Source of the DNA: G963422275 sp963422275 | GTDB lineage: Bacteria; Pseudomonadota; Alphaproteobacteria; Rhodobacterales; Rhodobacteraceae | NCBI GenBank assembly: GCA_963422275.1 | Contig: OY729418.1 | Location: forward strand, 2,232,001 to 2,296,000 | Direction: 5' to 3' | Length of the DNA stretch: 64,000 nt | Part shown: piece by piece, positions 38,394-47,468 of the stretch | Numbering within the stretch: position 1 is the first letter of the stretch | Layout: each line of letters starts with the position of its first letter | Made by a program: the position numbers and the translations under genes | The notes under the pieces: model-generated | Told to the model about the DNA's origin: nothing | What the model saw: the letters and a program-made list of their open reading frames with translations, nothing else | Database searches by the model: none

Positions 38394-39323
38394 ATGAGAA
38401 AATCATTGTACGCCGCAGTATTTGGCGGATTGATGTCCACTACAGCGGCCGCCGAGAATGTTGGCGTTTCAATGGCCCTGTTCGACGACAATTTCCTGAC
38501 GGTTCTGCGCAATGGAATGATTGAATATGCTGACAGCCTCGATGAAGTGAATTTGCAGATTGAAGACGCTCAGAACGATGTTGGAAGGCAACTCAATCAA
38601 ATTGAGAACTTTATCGCATCTGGTGTGGATGCGATCATAGTGAACCCTGTCGACACCGACGCGACGGTTGCGATGACGAACGCTGCCGCCAGCGCTGGCG
38701 TTCCGCTTGTGTACGTTAACAGGCAACCGATTAACGTCGACGAGCTTCCGGACAATCAGGCGTTTGTGGCATCGAACGAAGTTGAATCCGGCACGCTCGA
38801 AACCTTCGAGATTTGCAAGTTGCTGGGAGGAAAGGGCAAGGCCGTGGTCATGGTCGGCGAGCTTTCAAACCAAGCGGCGGTTCAGCGCACAGCTGACATT
38901 CACGATGTTCTCGAACTCGAGATGTGCAGCGGCATCGAAATTGTTGAGGAGCAGACCGCGAACTGGAAGAGGGTGCAGGGACAGGACCTGATGACCAACT
39001 GGCTATCGGCAGGCGTCGAGTTTGACGCGGTCATAGCGAACAACGACGAAATGGCAATTGGCGCGATCCAGGCCATGAAAGCCGTCGGGATTTCGATGGA
39101 CGATGTCGTTGTCGGCGGCGTGGATGCCACGCAGGATGCTCTCGCGGCGATGGCGGCAGGCGACCTTGACGTTACCGTGTTTCAGGACGCGGCGGGGCAG
39201 GGATCCGGCTCTTTAGATGCAGCGCTGGCGCTTGCCCGGGGAGAAGAGGTGGATCAGAAGGTCTACATTCCGTTCCAACTTGTGGTTCCCAGCAACATGG
39301 ACCAATTCATGGCCAAGAATTGA
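38394..39323 (+). CDS. Sugar ABC transporter substrate-binding protein (inositol/ribose type)
   Basis: 309 residues from ATG 38394 with AAGGAG upstream. A signal peptide (MRKSLYAAVFGGLMSTTAAA) is followed by a periplasmic binding protein type I fold: VGVSMALFDDNFLTVLRNGM, GVDAIIVNPVDTDATVAM and VIANNDEMAIGAIQAMKAVG. This is the RbsB/IbpA-like family. With the iolI remnant upstream and iolD/iolE nearby, myo-inositol is the most likely ligand; ribose or another polyol is possible. A strong hairpin separates it from the permease gene, typical where the binding protein is made in excess. Confidence 0.85.
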   Translation: MRKSLYAAVFGGLMSTTAAAENVGVSMALFDDNFLTVLRNGMIEYADSLDEVNLQIEDAQNDVGRQLNQIENFIASGVDAIIVNPVDTDATVAMTNAAASAGVPLVYVNRQPINVDELPDNQAFVASNEVESGTLETFEICKLLGGKGKAVVMVGELSNQAAVQRTADIHDVLELEMCSGIEIVEEQTANWKRVQGQDLMTNWLSAGVEFDAVIANNDEMAIGAIQAMKAVGISMDDVVVGGVDATQDALAAMAAGDLDVTVFQDAAGQGSGSLDAALALARGEEVDQKVYIPFQLVVPSNMDQFMAKN

Positions 39324-39365
39324 TACTCCTCCCCTTTTGGGGTTCAATGGAGTTTCTACTTAGGT

Positions 39366-39387
39366 GAGGCGGGCTCTTGCCCGCCTC
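39366..39387 (+). terminator. Intercistronic hairpin after the binding-protein gene
   Basis: A perfect 9-bp GC-rich stem (GAGGCGGGC paired with GCCCGCCTC) with loop TCTT. It is followed by TACAGTG rather than a T-run, so it is more likely an mRNA 3'-end stabiliser or partial attenuator than a full terminator. Its position between the binding protein and permease genes fits differential expression of the two. Confidence 0.7.
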
Positions 39388-39440
39388 TACAGTGTGGTGT
39401 CTCAGGCAGTGAGGAGGTACGGAAAATAACGGATGCAGCA

Positions 39441-40457
39441 GTGACCGCCTCACCAAGCATCAACAAGCGCAAATCCTGGCCGACGGAGTTCAATGCGCTT
39501 TTGGGCTTGATCGGGATTGCGATAGTTTTCGAGGCGATCGGGTGGCTGGTTCAAGGGCAGAGCTTTCTTCTCAATACCCAGCGGCTTTCGATCGTCATCC
39601 TGCAAGTCTCGGTCGTAGGCATCATAGCGATTGGCGTAACCCAAGTCATCATTACGGGCGGCATTGATCTTTCGTCGGGATCGATTGTCGGTGCCACCGC
39701 GATGATTGCGATGAGCTTTGCCCAAGTTTCAACCTATCCCCGGGCGGTCTTTATCGAGCAGGGCTGGGTTGATCTGCCAGTGATAATACCGTTGGCAGTC
39801 GGATTGGCGTGTGGGATGTTTGCCGGGGCGGTCAACGGCCTGCTAATCGCCTACACCAAAATTCCACCCTTCATCGCAACGCTTGGCATGATGGTGGCGG
39901 CTAGGGGTGTGGCGAAGTGGTACACCAAGGGGAAACCGGTTTCTTTTCCCACCGACTCGTTTGCCGCCATTGGCAAGGGCATGATGCCTGTCGCCATCTT
40001 CCTCGTGCTGGCGGCCATTTTTCACATCATTCTCAAATATACGGTTTACGGCAAGCATACGTACGCAATTGGCTCCAACCAGGAAGCCGCCCGCGTGTCA
40101 GGAATTAACGTCGAGCGGCATCTGGTTCTAGTGTACACGATCGCCGGCATGCTCTCCGGCATCGCTGCTATGGTAGTTGCGGCACGGGGTCTGACTGCCC
40201 AGGCAGGCATGGGCTTGATGTACGAACTGGATGCCATCGCGATGGCGGTTATCGGAGGAGTTTCTCTTGCGGGCGGGCGCGGGTCCATTGTCGGCACTGT
40301 CATAGGGATGTTGATCTTTGGTTTGATCATATCGGGATTTACGTTTCTCAGGATTGACGCTTACTATCAAGAGATGCTGAAGGGCGTGATAATCGTGACA
40401 GCCGTCATTGCCGACGTTTGGCGCCAGAAGCGGGATGCGCTGAAGAGCGACGTGTAG
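39441..40457 (+). CDS. Sugar ABC transporter permease (RbsC/IatP-like)
   Basis: 338 residues from GTG 39441. About ten hydrophobic helices; the BPD_transp_2 family pattern includes VTQVIITGGIDLSSGSIVGATAM, GAVNGLLIAYTKIPPFIATLGMM-type sequence and AIGSNQEAARVSGINV. VIGGVSLAGGRGSIVGTVIG near the C-terminus is strongly conserved in ribose, fructose and inositol permeases. It forms the inner-membrane channel for the upstream binding protein. The ATPase gene follows after 10 bp. Confidence 0.92.
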   Translation: MTASPSINKRKSWPTEFNALLGLIGIAIVFEAIGWLVQGQSFLLNTQRLSIVILQVSVVGIIAIGVTQVIITGGIDLSSGSIVGATAMIAMSFAQVSTYPRAVFIEQGWVDLPVIIPLAVGLACGMFAGAVNGLLIAYTKIPPFIATLGMMVAARGVAKWYTKGKPVSFPTDSFAAIGKGMMPVAIFLVLAAIFHIILKYTVYGKHTYAIGSNQEAARVSGINVERHLVLVYTIAGMLSGIAAMVVAARGLTAQAGMGLMYELDAIAMAVIGGVSLAGGRGSIVGTVIGMLIFGLIISGFTFLRIDAYYQEMLKGVIIVTAVIADVWRQKRDALKSDV

Positions 40458-40467
40458 GGTTCCCCGA

Positions 40468-41241
40468 ATGAACGAAGTGATCCTTAAGACAGAAGGTCTG
40501 ACCAAGCATTATGGTGGCGTGCACGCATTGCAGGACGCCGATTTCGAATTGCGGAACGGCGAGCATGTCGCAGTTGTCGGGGACAACGGAGCTGGAAAAT
40601 CGACGTTGGTCCGGCAGATTACCGGCGTGGAACAACGAACTTCCGGCAAGATCTGGTTTGACGGCAGAGAAGTTCGTTTTGCCAGTCCGATCGAGGCGCG
40701 CGATGTGGGAATCGAGACAGTATACCAGAATCTAGCGCTGGCGGACGACTTGGATGTCCCGTCGAATCTCTTTCTCGGAAGGGAGAAAACCCTGTTCAAC
40801 TTGGGCCCATTTTCGTTGCTGGCCCGGAAGAAAATGAGAGAAGATACGCAGGCGGCACTCGACAGGACAGCGGTAAAGATACCCAATCTTTCGAACACGA
40901 TTCGCAACATGTCAGGCGGGCAGCGGCAATGCGTCGCCATTGCGCGTTGCGCAAGCTTCGCGACAAAGATGATAATTATGGATGAGCCCACCGCGGCCCT
41001 CGGCGTGCAGGAGACCAACCAAGTCGAGAATATCATTCGAACTCTCAAGAAGCAGGGCGTTCCGCTTGTTCTTGTGAGTCACAACCTTAGGCAGGTGTTT
41101 GATTTGGTAGACAGAATTGTCGTGTTCCGAAGGGGCCACATTGTGGCATCGCTCAATCGAGACGAAACAGATGGCAGTGACATCATCGCGTACATCACTG
41201 GAGTCAAGTCTCAGGGCGACAACGCAGCGGCGTTCCTGTAA
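40468..41241 (+). CDS. Sugar ABC transporter ATP-binding protein, single-domain (FrcA-like)
   Basis: 257 residues with one ABC domain only: Walker A VVGDNGAGKSTLVRQI, signature NMSGGQRQCVAIARC, Walker B MIIMDEPTAALGVQE and H-loop VLVSHNL. Most RbsA/IatA-type proteins of this transporter class have two fused ABC domains (~500 residues). The single-domain form resembles FrcA of the fructose transporter, working as a homodimer. It is co-directional with the permease gene (10 bp) and the small membrane protein gene. Confidence 0.92.
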   Translation: MNEVILKTEGLTKHYGGVHALQDADFELRNGEHVAVVGDNGAGKSTLVRQITGVEQRTSGKIWFDGREVRFASPIEARDVGIETVYQNLALADDLDVPSNLFLGREKTLFNLGPFSLLARKKMREDTQAALDRTAVKIPNLSNTIRNMSGGQRQCVAIARCASFATKMIIMDEPTAALGVQETNQVENIIRTLKKQGVPLVLVSHNLRQVFDLVDRIVVFRRGHIVASLNRDETDGSDIIAYITGVKSQGDNAAAFL

Positions 41242-41264
41242 CGGTGCTTGAAAGGGCGAAACTC

Positions 41265-41525
41265 ATGGCTGCAGACGATTCCCGCTCACGGTCCCGACGA
41301 AACAAGATATCGCTGTTCGATTTCAGCCATCCGTTTTTCAGGCCGCCTTATCGACGCGTGCTGATCGTTGCCGCTTGTCTTGCATGGGCAGCATTTGAAT
41401 TCAGCACCGGTTCGCCATTCTGGGCCATTCTGTTTGCAGGAATCGGATGCATCGTTGGCTGGAAATTCTTTTTTGAAAGGCCGGATGACAAGCGACCCGC
41501 AAATGAAGGTGACTCCGAAGGCTGA
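41265..41525 (+). CDS. Small two-helix membrane protein, conserved hypothetical
   Basis: 86 residues from ATG 41265 (AAGGG upstream; an in-frame GTG at 41244 is possible). After a basic N-terminus comes SLFDFSHPFFRPPYRRVLIV, two hydrophobic stretches (VLIVAACLAWAAFEFSTG and FWAILFAGIGCIVGWKFFF) and an acidic tail. Similar short FDFSHPFFRP proteins seem to occur in Rhodobacterales, but I know no function. It follows the ATPase gene by ~20 bp and may be a co-transcribed accessory or just a neighbour. Confidence 0.65.
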   Translation: MAADDSRSRSRRNKISLFDFSHPFFRPPYRRVLIVAACLAWAAFEFSTGSPFWAILFAGIGCIVGWKFFFERPDDKRPANEGDSEG

Positions 41526-42309
41526 TTCAGAGCTTGCGAACTTTTCGTGTCGCCAGAGTGCGAACGAAATGCAAATGGATGCTGTTGGTTCTTGCCCTCT
41601 ACCCCGCTGGTCGCGATTGTCGTCGGTTAGAGTGGCGAAATGGCGGTGAAGCCAATTTCGAAATCCGGATGCGGAGATGACACCGCTTCTGATTGTGTGG
41701 ATAGATCCGCTATCAGGCCGGCTTGGATGCTGCAGCCCGGTGGCATGATTTCGTGTGAAATTGTAGTCCACCTGATCCGATGGGGGCAAGTTCCAATAGA
41801 TGGATGGTGAGGATTAAAGCTTGGTGTCGGTTCTCGCCTGTCAAACCCCGTTCTTTTTTTGAAAGGTGTGGGACCTAATAAAAAGACTGTTTCGAAAGCA
41901 GGAATTTCTTTCTGCATTGCGACTACCGGAGCTGACGCACTTGGCGGTCACCGATCGATGACTGTAGAGCCTTCCGGCAGCACCCCGTAAGACAGCGGCC
42001 CGGAGAGCCTTGCGGCGATGCGCCGTCTGGTGCTGAACGCTGCGTGTGTCGCGGCGGGCGTGTGCTGGGATGCGTAACAAGAGGAATTCACCGAGCTGTC
42101 GGCTGCTGCGTCTCCAATTTAATCGAATTTACCCGCCACGGATTCAGCAGGGATTCAAAATTGAGCGGAATCCGCCGCCTCATTTTCACCCGCCGGTGGA
42201 ACAGTACGCAAATGAATCCCAAAATTGCAATGGGAAGGTCTGGGAAATCCATATCTTTCTGTTCCAAGATATAGCAAGGTTAACGACGCGAAACGCCGAT
42301 AATCAGATC
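41526..42309. other. Convergent intergenic region of ~780 bp
   Basis: Lies between the small membrane protein gene (+) and the SDR gene (-). No supported gene or element ends. Short palindromic arms near 41637-41661 (CGAAATGGC / GCCAATTTCG) could form an imperfect hairpin. Confidence 0.35.
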
Positions 42310-43128
42310 CTAAGCCGTGAGTGCTTGAGTCGGCATTGGCTGAAGGCCTTCGAAAGCTCCCCACACCGATTGATCGAAGTTGACGACTGACCCTGTCATC
42401 AATCCGGAATCGCTTGAAGCCAGAAAGGCGACGGCCCTTGCAACTTCCTTGGGATTGATCAGCCTTCCGTTCGGAAGCCTTTCGGCTACGGCCTCAGCCC
42501 AGCCATCCTCTGCGCCATGATATTTTCTCTGGATGACATCCTCGCCGTCGGAAGCCATCCACCCGATATTCAACTGGTTTACTCGAATGCGATTCTTGAG
42601 GAGGGCGAACGCGGAATTTCTCGTGAGAGTCGCCAAGGCGCCTTTGGATGCGCAGTACGCGGAGATGAACGGCTGTCCCGAAAACGCGGAAATCGAGCCG
42701 ATGTTCACGATCGACCCTTCGGTTCCGTTCCGAAGCATCAGCTTGACCGCTTCCTGCATGAGAAAGAATGGCCCCCTGACGTTCACGGCAAACATCGAAT
42801 CGAAGAGTTCTGGCGAGGTGTCGAGAAGCGTGCCCCGGTCGGTGACTGCGGCAGCGTTCACTAGAATGTCGAGGCGGCCGAAGGAAGCTTCCGCTTCCTT
42901 GACAACGGCGCGGCAGTCCTCCACGTTTCCCAAGTCCGCGTGAACGAAGCGTGTTTCCACTCCGCTTTCGGAACTGATGTGTGCAGCCACTTCTTCGCCT
43001 CGCGCGTGGTTGCGGCCACATGTGATCAAGCCAGCCGAGCCCGAATTTGAAAACAGTTCCGCGATCGCTTTCCCCAATCCTTGGGTGCTTCCGGTCACAA
43101 TTGCTGTCTTGCCGTCGATCCTGTTCAT
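42310..43128 (-). CDS. Short-chain dehydrogenase/reductase of the inositol cluster
   Basis: 272 residues from ATG 43128, which has GGAAAAG upstream and overlaps the iolE stop region. NAD(P) site TGSTQGLGKAIAELF, NAG-type motif VNAAAVTDRG, catalytic Ser in NIGSISAFSGQ and Tyr-Lys in SAYCASKGAL. The C-terminal FLASSDSGLMTGSVVNFDQSVWG is typical of SDRs acting on polyols or sugar acids. It is co-transcribed after iolD-iolE, so it may oxidise an inositol or a related cyclitol, replacing or helping an IolG-type enzyme. Confidence 0.9.
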   Translation of the reverse strand: MNRIDGKTAIVTGSTQGLGKAIAELFSNSGSAGLITCGRNHARGEEVAAHISSESGVETRFVHADLGNVEDCRAVVKEAEASFGRLDILVNAAAVTDRGTLLDTSPELFDSMFAVNVRGPFFLMQEAVKLMLRNGTEGSIVNIGSISAFSGQPFISAYCASKGALATLTRNSAFALLKNRIRVNQLNIGWMASDGEDVIQRKYHGAEDGWAEAVAERLPNGRLINPKEVARAVAFLASSDSGLMTGSVVNFDQSVWGAFEGLQPMPTQALTA

Positions 43129-43129
43129 T

Positions 43130-44032
43130 TCATTCTTTTCCAATCCGATAGCCGGCCCCTTCCAAGGCCGAAATCAAAGTTGCATGCCCTATGCAGGCGT
43201 ATTCGTACGGCGGCGCCTTTGCGGGGTCCTGTTCTGCCTCCACGACAAACCAGCCTTCGTATCCGTTGTCAGCGAGTCTCTGGACGATCGCTTTGAAATC
43301 CAGCGACCCATCGCCGGGGACAGTGAAGGCACCCTTCAGCACGGCATCAAGAAAACTTTCGGAATCACGGTCAAGGGTGTCGATGACCGGTCGCCGGAGA
43401 TCCTTGGCGTGAACATGAAGAATCCGGGACGAATGCCTGTCTATCGTGGCCAGAACATCGCCGCCAGCGAAAGCCAGATGCCCGGGATCGAAGAGAAGGT
43501 GCACCGCCTCTCCAGTGACGTTCATTAGGAGGTCGATCTCGCTTTCGGTCTCAATCGCTGTTCCCATGTGATGGTGAAACGCGATTGGCATCCCTTCGTC
43601 GGCGCACCGCTCTGCAAAAGAGGTCAACCGCTTTCCGTAATCACGAATTTGATCCTCGTCCAAAACTCTCCGGGCCGCCACAGGCACGTTGCGAACGTTC
43701 TGGATGGTGCCGGCCGTTTCGCCGTAAACGAGACATGGTGCGGCCAAGTCCCGAAACAGGCTCAACTGATCATGCACTTGGTCCCTTTCGGCTTCGAGGT
43801 CGTTGTCAAGAACCGTTCCCGAATACCAGCCACCGCACAGAGACAGCGAATGTTCACGCAGGATTGGGCCCAGTTCGGTGGATGTCCTGGGGAACTTTCC
43901 GCCTGACTCAACCCCGGAATACCCTGCCCTCGCTGCATCGGACAGGCATGTCTCAAGCGGCGTGTCTCCACCAAGTTCGGGAAGGTCGTCATTCGACCAT
44001 GCGATCGGTGCAATGCCAAGCTTGGCTTCCAT
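43130..44032 (-). CDS. iolE: Myo-inosose-2 dehydratase
   Basis: 300 residues from ATG 44032, three bases after iolD. The N-terminus KLGIAPIAWSNDDLPELGGD and GYSGVESGGKFPR are the IolE fingerprint. The TIM-barrel metal site includes MPIAFHHHMGTAIET, LLFDPGHLAFAGGD and ILHVHAKDLR. IolE dehydrates 2-keto-myo-inositol to 3D-trihydroxycyclohexane-1,2-dione, the substrate of IolD. The order iolD-iolE-SDR on one strand with a few bases between genes indicates one operon. Confidence 0.92.
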   Translation of the reverse strand: MEAKLGIAPIAWSNDDLPELGGDTPLETCLSDAARAGYSGVESGGKFPRTSTELGPILREHSLSLCGGWYSGTVLDNDLEAERDQVHDQLSLFRDLAAPCLVYGETAGTIQNVRNVPVAARRVLDEDQIRDYGKRLTSFAERCADEGMPIAFHHHMGTAIETESEIDLLMNVTGEAVHLLFDPGHLAFAGGDVLATIDRHSSRILHVHAKDLRRPVIDTLDRDSESFLDAVLKGAFTVPGDGSLDFKAIVQRLADNGYEGWFVVEAEQDPAKAPPYEYACIGHATLISALEGAGYRIGKE

Positions 44033-44035
44033 CGT

Positions 44036-45886
44036 TCAGACCCCTATTCGCTGCTTGGCGCGTATTTTCTCGTGATCCCTGCGTGCAGCGCGAACCTCCT
44101 CGCGCTCGCTGATTTCAGGCACCCCAAGATCCCAGGCGGCATCGCCTGGCACCCACGAGTGCGCATCCGTGGCGATCGAGATGACTGTTGTCCGATCGGT
44201 GGACTTGGCCCACTCCATCGCGTTTTCGAGATCCGCCAAGCTATCGACGTGGCGGGCAGGCGCTCCCATGGCTTCCGCATGCTTGGCAAAATCTACTGCG
44301 AACGGCTCCTTAACCCTGCAGGTCTCGATCAGATTGTTGAAGGATGCGCCGCCCTTGAAGTTCTGCAACCGCTCGATGATGGCGAAGCCGCCATTGTCAC
44401 ACACTACGACAATCATTTTGTGGCCGGACAGCACGGACGAGTAGATGTCCGAATTCATCATGAGATAGGAGCCATCTCCGACGAGCACGATCGGAGTTAC
44501 GCCCTCGTCAACGGCCATCGCCGTTCCCCAGCCACCCGCTAGTTCGTAGCCCATGCATGAGTACCCGAATTCGCAGTCGAAGGTATGTGGTGCCTTCACT
44601 CGCCAACCCTTGACGGTCTCTCCCGGAAGGCCTCCCGCCGCCGTGACCATCGGGTCCCGCTCGCCAGCGAACTTGTGGACGACGCCTATGACCTGAGCGT
44701 AGGTTGGCACCGGGGCGTTGGTCGGCTTCTGGTGCTGGTCGAGGAGGTCGTTCCACTTCTTGAATTCGGCACGGCCTTTGTCCATCCATGCTGGGTCCGC
44801 AGACCAGTCGCCGATGGCGGCATCCAGCTCCTCGATTGCCACCAGTGCGTCGCCGACAACCGGCAACGCTTGGTGCTTGTGCGCATCCCACCTGGCCGTG
44901 TTTATTGAGATGAACTCCGCGTCAGGCGAGAAGTTCGTCCAAGATCCGGTAGCAAAATCCTGAAGGCGGGTGCCGACTGCGAGCACGATGTCTGCCTGCT
45001 CCGCCAGCGCGTTCGCCGAAAACGATCCGATCACGCCGATAGGTCCGATATGAGCCGGATGATGATGTGTCACCGATCCTTTTCCCGCGATCGTCTCGGT
45101 CAGGGGAATGCCCCGCGCTTCGGCAAAGCTGGCAAGATGGTTCTCTGCGAGCGAGTATCGGACGCCGCCCCCCGAAATGATCAGTGGACGCTTGGCCGAC
45201 TTCAGCCTCGCTGTGGCCGCGGCGAGGCCGTCCGGGTCGGGGCGCGGCCTTGGCACGGAATGAATCGTTTCCCGGAAGAATTTGGCGGGATAGTCGAACG
45301 CAAGTTCCTGCGTGTCTTGGCAAAGGCCCAGGAACGCCGGGCCGCAGTCGGCCGGGTCCAGCATTGTCGCAACGGCTTGAGGAAGCGATGAAATGATTTG
45401 CTCTGGATGTGAAATCCGGTCCCAATACCGTGTTACGGCCCGAAACGCGTCGTTCACCGAGGTTGTCGGACACCCGAAATGCTCGACCTGCTGGAGCACG
45501 GGATCGGGTCGCCGATTCGCGAAAACGTCACCGGAAAGTATCAACAGGGGCAAGCGATTGGAATGTGCCACTGCCGCTGCTGTAACCATGTTCGTAGCAC
45601 CTGGGCCGATGGAACTGGTTGCCACCATGATCTGCCGTCTCTTCTTCACCTTTGAATAGGCGATTCCAGCCAGTGCCATTGATTGTTCGTTCTGACCGCG
45701 CCAAGTGGGCAATCTGTCCTGAACGGACTCAAGCGCTTCTGCCAGGCACGTGACGTTTCCATGCCCGAAGATGCCGAACACTCCCGCGAACAACGGCACT
45801 TTTTCACCGTCAATGCAAGTGTACTGGTTGCAAAGATATCGTACCAGTGCCTGAGCCACTGTGAGTTTGATAGTGCCTTCGCTCAT
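44036..45886 (-). CDS. iolD: 3D-(3,5/4)-trihydroxycyclohexane-1,2-dione hydrolase
   Basis: 616 residues from ATG 45886 with GAGGGAAG upstream. A ThDP enzyme: the activating Glu is in TWRGQNEQSMALAGIAY, and the Mg-ThDP motif runs from VGDGSYLMMNSDIYSS to VVCDNGGFAII. The N-terminal CIDGEKVPLFAGVFGIFGHG is specific to IolD among ThDP enzymes. It opens the cyclohexane ring of the inositol breakdown intermediate to 5-deoxy-glucuronate. It is first in the operon with iolE and the SDR. iolB, iolC and iolG are not in the window. Confidence 0.94.
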   Translation of the reverse strand: MSEGTIKLTVAQALVRYLCNQYTCIDGEKVPLFAGVFGIFGHGNVTCLAEALESVQDRLPTWRGQNEQSMALAGIAYSKVKKRRQIMVATSSIGPGATNMVTAAAVAHSNRLPLLILSGDVFANRRPDPVLQQVEHFGCPTTSVNDAFRAVTRYWDRISHPEQIISSLPQAVATMLDPADCGPAFLGLCQDTQELAFDYPAKFFRETIHSVPRPRPDPDGLAAATARLKSAKRPLIISGGGVRYSLAENHLASFAEARGIPLTETIAGKGSVTHHHPAHIGPIGVIGSFSANALAEQADIVLAVGTRLQDFATGSWTNFSPDAEFISINTARWDAHKHQALPVVGDALVAIEELDAAIGDWSADPAWMDKGRAEFKKWNDLLDQHQKPTNAPVPTYAQVIGVVHKFAGERDPMVTAAGGLPGETVKGWRVKAPHTFDCEFGYSCMGYELAGGWGTAMAVDEGVTPIVLVGDGSYLMMNSDIYSSVLSGHKMIVVVCDNGGFAIIERLQNFKGGASFNNLIETCRVKEPFAVDFAKHAEAMGAPARHVDSLADLENAMEWAKSTDRTTVISIATDAHSWVPGDAAWDLGVPEISEREEVRAARRDHEKIRAKQRIGV

Positions 45887-46553
45887 TTAACTTCCCTCTT
45901 TCGAACACTTGTCCCGAATGTCTATTGGCAAAGGGCGAATTAAACAACACATCTGCATCCAGAATTTCTAGGCATGTTCAATCCGAACCCGAAGCGACAG
46001 GCCGCGCTCGACAGCCCCTTGTTGGCGAGCAGCACCCTTCGCGCCGTGATTTCCACGATGGTCGCGTCGACAACCGCCGCCAGCGCGTTCCCGACCTTCA
46101 GGCCGCGGTCCTGCAGCTGGCGATTGACCTCCGAGAGAAGCACCGCGTCAAGACCGCGAAGCACAGGCTGCCGACGGACGGCATGAAGTCGAGACGCACC
46201 GTCAGCGCCCGCCCTAGCGCGAGCGCACCGGGACGGGAACCGCCGCCAGGCGCTGCCAGTCGATCAGGGCGCCGACCTTTCGCAGGGTGCTGTCCGGTGC
46301 AACGCGCTCGGCCACCACCGTCATGAATCGAACGTCAAGACAAGCGCTTGCAGCCCCTCGGCGCGACAGGTCAATGGCGGAGATGCGCATTTCGCAACAG
46401 TCTTGCTTTGTGTCTGGACATTCTGGTTTCTTGCCTGTTCTATGGCAATGACTGAACAGCTTGCAGGGTGGCAGCGCAGCATGGCCGTGCTCACGATTTT
46501 GGGCGGGCGGTCTGTTTCGAGATCCGCAAGCGCACAAATCAAGCGAGTGACAG
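45887..46553. other. Divergent region between iolD and the aldolase gene, with IS debris
   Basis: Contains the promoters of iolD (-) and the HpaI-type aldolase (+) at its two ends and a transposase fossil in the middle (see 45975-46340). No regulatory gene of the inositol operon (iolR/RpiR type) is present here. Confidence 0.4.
45975..46340 (-). pseudogene. Fossil IS5-family transposase (subgroup distinct from copies A-D)
   Basis: Read on the minus strand: FMTVVAERVAPDSTLRKVG and LIDWQRLAAV, then ALTVRLDFMPSVGSL in another frame. LLSEVNRQLQDRGLKVGNAL with AAVVDATIVE follows, ending near 45975. This is the N-terminal to first-catalytic-Asp part of an IS5-family transposase with several frameshifts. 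The same type of fragment occurs on the plus strand near 24426-24600. Confidence 0.6.
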
Positions 46554-47372
46554 ATGATTGAGAACGGACTCCGAAGAAAGTGGGCCGACGGCGAAGCCGC
46601 AGTCAACGGCTGGCTTTCAATCGGCAATTCTTTTGTTGCCGAGGTGATGGCAGCGCAGGGCTTCGACAGCCTGACAGTCGATATTCAGCATGGAGTTGTC
46701 GATTACAGGGATGCAGTCGGGATGTTCCAGGCGATGCGGGCAAGCGGAGTCACTCCGATGGCACGTGTGCCTTGGCTTGAGCCTGGAATCATAATGAAAG
46801 CGCTGGATGCTGGAGCCTACGGGATCATCTGTCCCATGGTTAACTCCCGAGAGCAGGCTGAGCGATTGGTTTCTTGCATGCGATACCCTCCGCTTGGCAC
46901 CCGTAGCTTCGGGCCGACGCGCGCCAATTTCTCTGCCGGCGCCAACTATGCAGCCGAAGCGAACGGCCAGATTCTGTGCATAGCCATGATCGAAACTGCT
47001 GAGGCGATGAAGAACCTCGATGACATTGTGGCAACTCCCGGCTTGGACGGTGTCTATATCGGTCCCGCCGACCTCACGCTGGGTATCACCGATGGCCGTC
47101 TCGCACCCGGATTTGACCGCGAAGAGCAGGAAATTGTGGATGCGCTGAAACGGATTCTGGACGTGTCGAAGAAGGCTGGAATTCGCGCTGGGCTTCATTG
47201 CGGAACACCCGAGTACGCGGCCAAGGTCGCAGGGTGGGGGTTCGATCTTGTCACGATTTCAAGTGACACCAGGCTGCTTGCCGCCGCCGCCCGCACCCAG
47301 CTGGATAGGGTTCGAAGCCTGATCGGCGAATCCAGACTGGCACCGACGGACGAGGACACAGGCGGATACTAG
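46554..47372 (+). CDS. HpcH/HpaI family aldolase
   Basis: 272 residues. Class II 2-keto-3-deoxy aldolase features: VDIQHGVVDYRDAVGMFQAM (usual D-x-E-H replaced by D-I-Q-H), MARVPWLEPGIIMKALDAGA, IICPMVNSREQAERLVSC and the metal-binding MIETAEAMKNLDDIVATP with GVYIGPADLTLGI. Such enzymes cleave 2-keto-4-hydroxy acids to pyruvate plus an aldehyde. The usual Glu of the DxEH motif is Gln here, as in several homologues. No pathway partner is adjacent; hprK starts ~95 bp downstream. Confidence 0.88.
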   Translation: MIENGLRRKWADGEAAVNGWLSIGNSFVAEVMAAQGFDSLTVDIQHGVVDYRDAVGMFQAMRASGVTPMARVPWLEPGIIMKALDAGAYGIICPMVNSREQAERLVSCMRYPPLGTRSFGPTRANFSAGANYAAEANGQILCIAMIETAEAMKNLDDIVATPGLDGVYIGPADLTLGITDGRLAPGFDREEQEIVDALKRILDVSKKAGIRAGLHCGTPEYAAKVAGWGFDLVTISSDTRLLAAAARTQLDRVRSLIGESRLAPTDEDTGGY

Positions 47373-47468
47373 GCATTCGCCGCGGCTTCATCTTCAAGGA
47401 AGTGGTAGCCTGCTGCAACGTCGCCACGACGCTTCGTCAGGTCGCGAGCGTCAGGTAGAGGTGCAGAG

